NCBI RefSeq assembly: GCF_012272855.1
Contig: NZ_JAAXCQ010000002.1
Location: forward strand, 248,001-312,000
DNA length: 64,000 nt
Direction of reading: 5' to 3'
Source of the DNA: Arenibacter sp. 6A1
GTDB taxonomy: Bacteria > Bacteroidota > Bacteroidia > Flavobacteriales > Flavobacteriaceae
Each line of letters starts with the position of its first letter. Position 1 is the stretch's first letter. Below are positions 56,336 to 64,000 of this stretch, in pieces. The position numbers and the translations under genes were made by a program. Under the pieces are notes generated by a model. That model was not told the DNA's origin. It saw only the letters and a list, made by a program, of their open reading frames with translations, and made no database searches.

Positions 56336-57877
56336 ATGAAAAATCTATATAAAGTATTCATGGCAGCCTTTTTAATGGTGGCAATGATATCCTGTAACGA
56401 CGATGAGTTTCTTGTAGAGACCTCACCAGATAAATTAACCTCCGAGAACTTTTGGCGAAATGCCGAAGATGCCCGTTCCGGATTAACGGCTGCCTATTCC
56501 GAATTGGAATCTAGAAGTAACTTTTGGGACGGATGGCAAGAAGGAAGACCTGTAGTAGAATATTTCAGATCTGATTATGCCTTACCAGGACCCGATGCCA
56601 GCAATTATGCGCATTGGATGTCGATCTTTAATTTTAACTATACCAACGGACATATCTTTTTAGACGTCATTTGGGGTACTAATTACAAAGGACTTAATTT
56701 TGCCAATCAGGTAATTACCAAGGTAGGTGAAATGACATCGGAACAGATTTCTGATGAAGAAAAGAAGCAAATTCTGGGCGAGGCCACCTTTTTAAGAGCC
56801 TACTACCATTTTAAATTGCTTAGTCTTTATGAGCAAATCATTGTCCGTAATGAAATCATCTCACCAGAAACCCTAGACAAGCCATTGTCTAGCCGTCCCG
56901 AAGCTTGGGAAGCTATCCTTGCCGACTTTAAAGCGGCTTCGGAAATGTTGCCAGAAACGGTAGCAGATACCGATTTGGGAAGGGTTACCAAAGGTGCCGC
57001 CATGGCGTATTTAGGAAAAGCCTATTTGCACAAGGCCGGTGACGCCACTTCAGCAGAAGGTACGGACTATAAAAATGCCGCCGATGCGCTTAAAGCCGTT
57101 GTCGATAGCCAAGTATACAGTTTAGAGCCAGATTTCTTGAGCCTTTTTAATGGTGAAAACGAAAATAACCAAGAATCCATTTTTGAACTACAGTTTAAAT
57201 CCGGAGATGCTACCTCATGGAACGCTACAAGACTACATGCCTTTGTGGGCGATTGGTCTATAGGCGGATGGGGAGGTATAGAGGCCAACCCGCAATTGGT
57301 AGATGTTATGAAAAAAGAAGGGCAGATCGCCAACAACGGACTATACGACAATAGACTTTATGGCTCCCTTTATTTTAAAGATCCTTTTTATAACGATACC
57401 AATACCAACGAAATGCAAGGTGGTACTTGGGATGCCCTTATGACCGATACCTATGGCGATACCCATGACAACCACGCATATTTTAGAAAATGGCTGCCCA
57501 ATTATGTTTGGAACAACAGTTATGTTGGGGTCAATGTGGTATTGATGCGTTATGCAGATGTACTATTAATGTATGCCGAAGCACTTAACGAAACCGATAA
57601 TACGCCTTTGGCCATTAGCCTAATCAATGAGCTAAGAAGTGTACACGGAAATATGCCTCCGATAGTTGTTACTTCTAAAGCCGATGTAAAAGAACAAATT
57701 ATCCATGAACGTACCATGGAGCTGACTTTAGAATCGACCAGATTCTTCGATTTACGTCGTTGGGGAATGTTAGATGCGGCCATGGCCGCCGCAGGAAGAA
57801 GTGGATTCGATGCTTCCAAGCACAGCTATTTCCCAGTACCCCTTTCAGAAATCCAGGCCAATACAGCTATTGACTAA
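56336..57877 (+). CDS. SusD-like lipoprotein, second set
   Basis: 513 aa. Lipobox MVAMISC with Cys20. SusD features include SPDKLTSENFWRNAEDARSG near the start, ILGEATFLRAYYHFKLL, LPLSSRPEAWEAI-type TPR region and the C-terminal IIHERTMELTLESTRFFDLR. It binds substrate at the surface and caps the SusC barrel. A strong terminator follows 30 bp after the stop, so the sigma-FecR-SusC-SusD group is a complete unit with no downstream enzyme. Confidence 0.94.
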   Translation: MKNLYKVFMAAFLMVAMISCNDDEFLVETSPDKLTSENFWRNAEDARSGLTAAYSELESRSNFWDGWQEGRPVVEYFRSDYALPGPDASNYAHWMSIFNFNYTNGHIFLDVIWGTNYKGLNFANQVITKVGEMTSEQISDEEKKQILGEATFLRAYYHFKLLSLYEQIIVRNEIISPETLDKPLSSRPEAWEAILADFKAASEMLPETVADTDLGRVTKGAAMAYLGKAYLHKAGDATSAEGTDYKNAADALKAVVDSQVYSLEPDFLSLFNGENENNQESIFELQFKSGDATSWNATRLHAFVGDWSIGGWGGIEANPQLVDVMKKEGQIANNGLYDNRLYGSLYFKDPFYNDTNTNEMQGGTWDALMTDTYGDTHDNHAYFRKWLPNYVWNNSYVGVNVVLMRYADVLLMYAEALNETDNTPLAISLINELRSVHGNMPPIVVTSKADVKEQIIHERTMELTLESTRFFDLRRWGMLDAAMAAAGRSGFDASKHSYFPVPLSEIQANTAID

Positions 57878-57906
57878 AGAGAATTTCTAATTTATTTGAA
57901 TGCTGC

Positions 57907-57949
57907 AAATCTCCCGACTGGCGAAAGCCACGTCGGGAGATTTTTTTTT
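57907..57949 (+). terminator. Strong rho-independent terminator after SusD, second set
   Basis: Perfect 12-bp stem AAATCTCCCGAC / GTCGGGAGATTT followed by nine T. The T-run is only on the plus strand side, so it serves SusD rather than the convergent LysR gene. Confidence 0.9.
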
Positions 57950-57953
57950 GTCC

Positions 57954-58868
57954 TTAAATAATTTCTAAAAAATGCTGTAGCGCCATGCTCTGTTGCTGCT
58001 TCTTCCAGGCAGCAAAAAGCTCCGTCTTATGCGGTTCCTTATCTAATTCTATAAACTTAATCCGGTAATTTTTATCGTCTTTTAAGGAATTGGGCACTAA
58101 GGCTATGCCCATGCCGTTTTCTACCAACTTAAAAATGGTAGGGCCATGAATAGACTTGTGGGCAATGCGTGGACTAAACCCGTAATCGGCACACAAATTC
58201 TGAATCTGCTGATAGTACATTGGACTATTTTCATTGGGGAAGAGAATAAAAGAAGCTTCCGAAAACTGTCCCATATTCTTAAAATTATCGGCAGTAACGG
58301 GATGCTCCAATGGTAAAACCAAAGAAAAATTTTCCCGGTAAACAGATTTTATCGCAATGTCCGAGGACACTTTATTAGAACGCATAAAGCCAATATCTAT
58401 TTGGTCCTGCTCTAAGGCCTTCAGCTGTTCGGCATTGGTAAGCTGTTCTAAATGAAACCTGATCTTGGGGTAGGCGGTACTAAATTCCTTGATGATGGGA
58501 GGCAGGTATTCTTGCATGGCCGAGCCAACGAACCCAATCCGCAATTGCCCTACGATACCGTCTAGGGACAATTGCCACCGCTCCATGGAACTATCCACCT
58601 GTTTCAATATCAAACGTGCCTCTTGTTGCAATAGCTCCCCGGCCGTGCTCAGAGCAACCTTTCTGTTGGTCCTAATAAATAAGGGCGTTCCCAACACATA
58701 CTCTAGCTGTTTTATTTGTTGGCTCAAGGCAGATTGGGAGATGAACAATATCTCTGCCGCTTGGGTATAGTGCAAGGTTTCTGCCAATACCAAAAAATAT
58801 CGCAGTGGCCGTAATTCTAATTGATTAATATTTCTTATCATTTTACGTAAAATAAGAACTTTTACCAA
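57954..58868 (-). CDS. LysR-family transcriptional regulator
   Basis: 304 aa from ATG at 58,868, or 295 from ATG at 58,841, which begins nearer the family consensus (LELRPLRYFLVLAETLHYTQ). The winged helix-turn-helix has AAEILFISQSALSQQIKQLE and LGTPLFIRTNRKVALSTAG. A coiled linker and a LysR substrate-binding domain (QLRIGFVGSAMQEYLPPIIK) follow. The inducer-binding half resembles regulators of aromatic and small-acid metabolism, but no target can be named. No divergent partner gene is adjacent; the next upstream sequence holds repeat copies C and D. Confidence 0.92.
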   Translation of the reverse strand: MVKVLILRKMIRNINQLELRPLRYFLVLAETLHYTQAAEILFISQSALSQQIKQLEYVLGTPLFIRTNRKVALSTAGELLQQEARLILKQVDSSMERWQLSLDGIVGQLRIGFVGSAMQEYLPPIIKEFSTAYPKIRFHLEQLTNAEQLKALEQDQIDIGFMRSNKVSSDIAIKSVYRENFSLVLPLEHPVTADNFKNMGQFSEASFILFPNENSPMYYQQIQNLCADYGFSPRIAHKSIHGPTIFKLVENGMGIALVPNSLKDDKNYRIKFIELDKEPHKTELFAAWKKQQQSMALQHFLEII

Positions 58869-58955
58869 TTAAAATTACAAAATAAATATAAAATAGTATG
58901 CCATAAGTTTCACAAGCAATGAGGATGGTAGCGACGTTCATCACTTGTTTTTTAT

Positions 58956-59048
58956 GTGGGGCGTTCCCCTACCGGGTCGCTCTTTCCGCTGTATCTTTTT
59001 TAAACGGCACAGCCGCTTAAAAAAGGATGCCGCTGCAATTGCTAACGC
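58956..59048 (+). repeat. Dispersed repeat element, copy C
   Basis: 93 bp from TGTGGGGCGTTCCCC to GCTAACGC. Inside is CTTTTTTAA-[CGGC-ACA-GCCG]-TTAAAAAAG, a near-perfect hairpin. It is followed by GTGAACAATAAGCAATAAAC (from about 59,056), as after copy A. Short open frames over it are artefacts. Confidence 0.85.
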
Positions 59049-59302
59049 GATTACAGTGAACAATAAGCAATAAACAATTATGTACGTCCCTGATGTAGGT
59101 TGACCATTTAGACAGTAATTATATTGCACTAACTAAAAACACGACTTCGCTGTCGCCCCTAGATGCCACCACAAGCTCCAAAATCCTGATTTCATTTTTT
59201 AGGACCACATAATAAGGTACTTCCCACTGATATGGGTTTATGTACCTATTTTTATTACCTCAATTGCTACATTGATTAATTAATACATTGTTACATTAAT
59301 TT

Positions 59303-59385
59303 GCGTTAGGGACCGCAGCGGCATCCCCGAAGTGGAACGAGGGATATAGCGGAGTGCCCGCCCGACGAAGGAGGGAACGCCCAAA
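59303..59385 (-). repeat. Dispersed repeat element, copy D (inverted relative to C)
   Basis: 83 bp on the minus strand, nearly the same as copy A apart from two short segments in the middle. The AACGC ends of C and D face each other across 254 bp, repeating the A/B arrangement. The 58,869-59,525 gap otherwise holds no gene that I can support. Confidence 0.9.
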
Positions 59386-59467
59386 GTACTCATCACCATG
59401 GCCCCAACCCCTGATAGCTATAAGCACAGTTTTTGAAAACCGTCCTACAAACTCCAAAAAAAAGGCA

Positions 59468-59510
59468 TAAAAAAACGCCCTAAAGACAGCAAATTGCTTT
59501 AGGACGTTTA
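59468..59510 (-). terminator. Rho-independent terminator after tmm
   Basis: On the minus strand AAACGTCCTAAAG and CTTTAGGGCGTTT form a stem with one mismatch, followed by a T-run, 16 bp after the tmm stop. Confidence 0.85.
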
Positions 59511-59525
59511 GGGTTGTCAGTGCCT

Positions 59526-60932
<1,407 letters not shown>

Positions 60933-61005
60933 TTAGCGTCGTCAAAAACCTTCAGAACGTCACATAGCAAGTCAACTCCCATTCTGGAAGTCAAAAAACC
61001 TATAT

Positions 61006-61020
61006 AAGCACCTAGTGCTT
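61006..61020. promoter_or_regulatory. Short palindrome upstream of tmm
   Basis: Six-bp arms AAGCAC / GTGCTT around CTA, about 92-106 bp before the tmm start. A possible operator; evidence is the symmetry and position only. Confidence 0.35.
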
Positions 61021-61468
61021 GCTTCATAGTACATGCTGGCACCCGAAATAGAATTCATCAGGTGGTAGAGGCCTAGTGTTTTAAAAAAAACCAGGTATCG
61101 TTGACCTCTATGCTGCCGTTTTTTCAGTTCAAAAAAATAGGCATCAGAACATACCTAAGTAGTTCCTATTTGTAATAACCCTTAAATTTTTTCGAAGCAC
61201 GAAAGTACAAAAATATAGGGAAACAAGCAAGCTACCCCATAACCTGCTAATTTTCAGTTTATAACAAAAACTACTTGTTATCCAAAAATTCTCACCACTG
61301 ACCTTAGCGCGAGGCCAGCCAAGCACTTTTGACTCGCAGGAATAGTCTTTCTTGGGAGCAAAAAAATATATAGGGATACCTTATCGTAAACAATGCTGTT
61401 ATAGGGGAGAGAAAGGATACTTGATACCTATTCATAAGTTTTACTTATTATATTAAAAAGAATAAGAA

Positions 61469-61499
61469 TTGTTTCAGATCATAGTCCCCCCTACTTTTG
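61469..61499 (+). promoter_or_regulatory. Bacteroidota sigma-ABfr-type promoter of the DUF1338 gene
   Basis: TTG at 61,469-61,471 and TACTTTTG at 61,492-61,499 (full match to TAnnTTTG) with a 20-bp spacer. Predicted start near 61,506, about 20 nt before the ATG at 61,526. Confidence 0.6.
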
Positions 61500-61525
61500 G
61501 GATATAACCTTTTACAAAATCACTT

Positions 61526-62428
61526 ATGAGTACAGCAGCATTGGACAAAATTTTTGACGCCCTTTTTACCCCCTATAAAACAAGGGTTCCGGATGTGGAA
61601 AAAGTAACCAAGGCCATGGTGAGCCATGCTATCATAAAGGACGAAAGTGAGATCGTAAACGATCATATTGCTTTTAGAACCTTAGGGGTACCTAATTTGG
61701 GTATGACTTCTTTTGAAAAAATATTTTTACATTACGGCTATACCAAAAAGGACTACTATTATTTTGAGGGCAAAAAATTGGATGCTTATTGGTACGCCCC
61801 TCCACAACCTCATTATCCTAGGATTTTCATGAGTGAATTACGGGTACAGGACCTGTCTGATAAGGCACAGGAAATTATCCACCGCTATACCAAGGAAATT
61901 GTTTCCGATCCGGTTGACGCCTTGGATTTGGACGATCCGAAAGCCGTGGGCGATTTTTTTCATAAGTCGCTTTGGGAGTTGCCTACCGTTGAAGATTATA
62001 TCGCCCTGGCCCAAGAAAGCGAATATGCGGCATGGGTGATCTATAACCGCTACTACCTAAACCATTATACGATTAGTGTTCACGAATTATCGGACGATTA
62101 CAATACCGTAGCCAAATTCAATACCTTTTTGGAAAGTATCGGCATTGCATTGAATACTTCTGGCGGGAAGATAAAAACCAGTGCAGACGGACTCTTAAAA
62201 CAGAGCAGTACTATTGCCAAGATGATGGAGGCCGAATTTGCCGATGGCACTACCATGGAAATTGCAGGGAGTTATGTGGAGTTTGCAGAACGACTAGTAT
62301 TTCCAGAATATAAGGACCTGCCCAAAGAAGCCATTACCAGACAACATCGTAGAGACGGATTTGAATCGGCCAATGCAGATAAGATTTTTGAAAGCACCTA
62401 TAGCGAACAGACTCAAAAAGGAAAATAA
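61526..62428 (+). CDS. DUF1338 protein, 2-oxoadipate dioxygenase/decarboxylase (HglS)-like
   Basis: 300 aa, cytosolic. It belongs to the DUF1338 / VOC-related fold. NDHIAFRTLG gives metal-ligand His47, NHYTISVHEL a second His region, and MEIAGSYVEFAERLVFPEY the carboxylate ligand. The family includes HglS, an iron enzyme that turns 2-oxoadipate into 2-hydroxyglutarate during lysine catabolism, which is the most likely reaction. The protein is short compared with the roughly 450-residue proteobacterial enzymes, but this size is normal for many Bacteroidota members. It has its own promoter and a terminator 60 bp after its stop, so it is monocistronic. Confidence 0.85.
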   Translation: MSTAALDKIFDALFTPYKTRVPDVEKVTKAMVSHAIIKDESEIVNDHIAFRTLGVPNLGMTSFEKIFLHYGYTKKDYYYFEGKKLDAYWYAPPQPHYPRIFMSELRVQDLSDKAQEIIHRYTKEIVSDPVDALDLDDPKAVGDFFHKSLWELPTVEDYIALAQESEYAAWVIYNRYYLNHYTISVHELSDDYNTVAKFNTFLESIGIALNTSGGKIKTSADGLLKQSSTIAKMMEAEFADGTTMEIAGSYVEFAERLVFPEYKDLPKEAITRQHRRDGFESANADKIFESTYSEQTQKGK

Positions 62429-62486
62429 AACCAAACCAACTTTCAAACCACAGTAAATAACCAACCTTTCTTTTTTTAAACTCGGA

Positions 62487-62519
62487 AAATCCGACCCCAT
62501 CAGAGGTCGGATTTTTTTA
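62487..62519 (+). terminator. Rho-independent terminator after the DUF1338 gene
   Basis: Perfect 10-bp stem AAATCCGACC / GGTCGGATTT with an 8-nt loop and T-run. Confidence 0.9.
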
Positions 62520-62587
62520 TCATCTTATCGACAAGAAAATTAAACGGGCATCCCTAGTCCCTGCTTTTTATTGATTTATACTCCTAT

Positions 62588-62601
62588 GTAACCTAGGTTA
62601 C
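62588..62601. promoter_or_regulatory. Perfect 14-bp palindrome upstream of the rhodanese gene
   Basis: GTAACCTAGGTTAC is fully self-complementary. It sits about 23 bp before a TAACTTTG -7-like element (62,624-62,631), so it would cover the -33 region of that promoter. A dimeric regulator site is likely. Confidence 0.6.
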
Positions 62602-62623
62602 TTCTAGCCTGCAAGGCATGTAT

Positions 62624-62631
62624 TAACTTTG
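62624..62631 (+). promoter_or_regulatory. Possible -7 element of the rhodanese gene
   Basis: TAACTTTG matches TAnnTTTG. No clear TTTG lies 19-21 bp upstream; the palindrome at 62,588-62,601 is there instead, consistent with an activated promoter. The leader would be about 90 nt. Confidence 0.45.
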
Positions 62632-62726
62632 TAGTGATCACAAAAACTTGATTGGGTATTTAGGAGAAAGTCAGCATAAAATCGACAGCTTTTCTATACC
62701 ACCCCTCACCTTAATAAGAAATAACT

Positions 62727-63068
62727 ATGTCTTTTTTATCAAAACTATTCGGAACTCATAAACCGGCAACGGACAAAATAGAAATCCTCAATGCTGCAGC
62801 TTACTCAAAAGCCATTATTGGAAAAAAGGTACAATTGGTTGATGTAAGGACCAAAAACGAATATTTGGACGGTCATATTGCCAAGGCTGTCAACATAGAT
62901 TTTTTCAATGCTGATAATTTTACTAAATCCTTTGAAAAAATGGACAAGGACCAACCCGTATATGTGTATTGTCGCTCTGGTGCCAGAAGTAAAAAAGCCG
63001 CTAATAAACTAATTGGGATGGGCTTTGACAAAGTGTACGATCTAAAGGGTGGATATATGCAATGGTAG
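62727..63068 (+). CDS. Single-domain rhodanese-like sulfurtransferase
   Basis: 113 aa, cytosolic, one rhodanese domain. VQLVDVRTKNEYLDGHIAKA and YVYCRSGARSKKAA, with catalytic Cys82 in C-R-S-G-A-R, are standard. It would carry sulfane sulfur as a persulfide. It stands alone between two unrelated genes, and its upstream palindrome suggests dedicated regulation, for example by redox or sulfide state; that is inference. Confidence 0.92.
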   Translation: MSFLSKLFGTHKPATDKIEILNAAAYSKAIIGKKVQLVDVRTKNEYLDGHIAKAVNIDFFNADNFTKSFEKMDKDQPVYVYCRSGARSKKAANKLIGMGFDKVYDLKGGYMQW

Positions 63069-63266
63069 TAAATTCCATTATCGATAGGCATAGTGCCAAC
63101 CTAAGCCCTATATTCATATAGAAACCAGCAATTTCATAATTAATTTTTAAATGATCATGAGATCAACAATTACCCAATACAATGACCATCTGTTGGCAAA
63201 CCAGCATTCTCTCGGGAATCAAAATTAAATTGCTATCCAACTCCTATAGAAATAATGTAAAGCTTT

Positions 63267-64000
63267 TTATTTTACAGGCCCCCGTAATTTTTTAAACTGC
63301 TTGTAGGCAGCTTCTACTCTTTTTTTCGGTGCGTGTTCGAATTCTTTATCGGTTACTCCGTAAGCTTTTTGCACGCTATCTAAAGTTTTCTGCAGTCGTT
63401 CCAAGATTTGGACATAGTTAGCATCGTCTATAAGATTAGTATCCTCCTTTGGATCCTTTTGAAGGTCGTATAATTCCCATTGGTCTATGTCATCATAAAA
63501 ATGCATCAATTTATAGCGCTGGGTACGTATCCCATAGTGTTTTTTTACCATGTGAAATGCGGGGTAATCATAATAATGATAGTAGATAACGTCCCTAAAA
63601 TCAGATTTGGACATACTGCCGTTCAGCAGCCCCATAAAAGACTCCCCTTGCATATCTGTACCCATATCCGGGACTTTTGCCGCCTCTAAAAAAGTTTGGG
63701 CAAAGTCAAGATTCTGAACCATAGCGTCAATTTTCTTCCCTGGAGCTATAGTTCCTGGCCATTGCATTAAAAGCGGCGTTCCAAAGGAAGTTTCGTACAT
63801 AAAACGCTTATCGAACCAACCGTTCTCCCCCATATAAAACCCCTGGTCCGAGGTATAGACCACCAAAGTATTTTCTGCCAAACCATTTTCCTCCAAATAA
63901 TCCAAAAGCTGTCCCACACCTTCATCCACAGAGGCTATAGTAGCCATATAATCTTGTAAATAACGCTGTCCCTTCCATTCATCAAGCTCCTTTCCGCTTA
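63267..64000 (-). CDS. S1-family sulfatase, C-terminal part (N-terminus off the right edge)
   Basis: About 244 codons are visible and the frame stays open to the window edge; the internal ATG at 63,947 is not the true start because in-frame coding sequence (SGKELDEWKGQRYLQDYMAT) continues upstream. Visible blocks are TSDQGFYMGENGWFDKRFMY, TPLLMQWPG and the C-terminal RTQRYKLMHFYDD followed by WELYDLQKDPKEDTNL. The catalytic Cys motif lies outside. The GFYMGENGWFDKR form is common in the S1 group of GlcNAc-6-sulfatase-like enzymes. It may begin another sulfatase cluster to the right. Confidence 0.92.
   Translation of the reverse strand, partial: SGKELDEWKGQRYLQDYMATIASVDEGVGQLLDYLEENGLAENTLVVYTSDQGFYMGENGWFDKRFMYETSFGTPLLMQWPGTIAPGKKIDAMVQNLDFAQTFLEAAKVPDMGTDMQGESFMGLLNGSMSKSDFRDVIYYHYYDYPAFHMVKKHYGIRTQRYKLMHFYDDIDQWELYDLQKDPKEDTNLIDDANYVQILERLQKTLDSVQKAYGVTDKEFEHAPKKRVEAAYKQFKKLRGPVK

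Noticed and set aside
58941-59129. 62-codon minus-strand open frame with a hydrophobic stretch
   Set aside because: It reads through repeat copy C and the adjoining shared sequence; the apparent membrane segment comes from the repeat, not from a gene.
63267-63947. Sulfatase fragment taken as a complete 226-aa gene
   Set aside because: In-frame sulfatase-like coding sequence continues from the ATG at 63,947 to the window edge, so it is cut by the window rather than a short gene.

Overview
The window looks like chromosomal DNA of a marine member of the Flavobacteriia (Bacteroidota). The evidence is paired SusC/SusD genes, ECF sigma/FecR switches feeding SusC proteins with an N-terminal STN domain, many lipoproteins with Bacteroidota-type signal peptides, at least one good TAnnTTTG promoter, and a trimethylamine monooxygenase gene typical of marine bacteria. 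No species can be named from the sequence alone.

Left half (1-37.2 kb): a large polysaccharide utilisation locus (PUL) for a sulfated, fucose-rich and probably acetylated glycan of the fucoidan/fucan type. Sixteen consecutive minus-strand genes run from 23,613 to beyond the left edge. They comprise three S1 sulfatases, one alkaline-phosphatase-superfamily lipoprotein, two GH29 fucosidases plus a third reduced to a remnant, GH95, a GH141-like beta-helix protein with a PDZ domain, GH109, a sialate-O-acetylesterase-type protein and a three-domain SGNH / alpha-beta hydrolase / SGNH protein. Among them sit enzymes of the non-phosphorylative L-fucose pathway: a probable L-fucose dehydrogenase (cut by the left edge), L-fuconate dehydratase, an SDR for 2-keto-3-deoxy-L-fuconate, and an FAH-family 2,4-diketo-3-deoxy-L-fuconate hydrolase. 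The cluster therefore encodes both glycan trimming and conversion of the released sugar to pyruvate and lactate; only the lactonase step is not seen. Two near-identical AraC regulators follow (23.8-25.7 kb). A plus-strand arm then carries ECF sigma, FecR, SusC, SusD, a second GH95 and a further sulfatase.

Middle (37.2-59.4 kb): this segment is bracketed by two pairs of inverted copies of a dispersed ~85-95 bp repeat (37.75-38.07 and 58.96-59.39 kb). Between them lie an RluA-type pseudouridine synthase, a RimK ATP-grasp ligase with an AstE/AspA-family partner, an acetyl-esterase-like hydrolase, a GH2 enzyme, an unusual cytosolic kinase / M23 peptidase / class III aminotransferase fusion, and a GH63/GH37-like glycosidase. 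A second, self-contained ECF sigma-FecR-SusC-SusD set has no adjacent same-strand enzymes and is followed by a LysR regulator.

Right end (59.4-64 kb): trimethylamine monooxygenase (tmm), a DUF1338 2-oxoadipate dioxygenase/decarboxylase-like gene, a small rhodanese preceded by a perfect 14-bp palindrome, and the C-terminal part of another sulfatase running off the right edge. No tRNA, rRNA, CRISPR array, transposase or phage gene was recognised.
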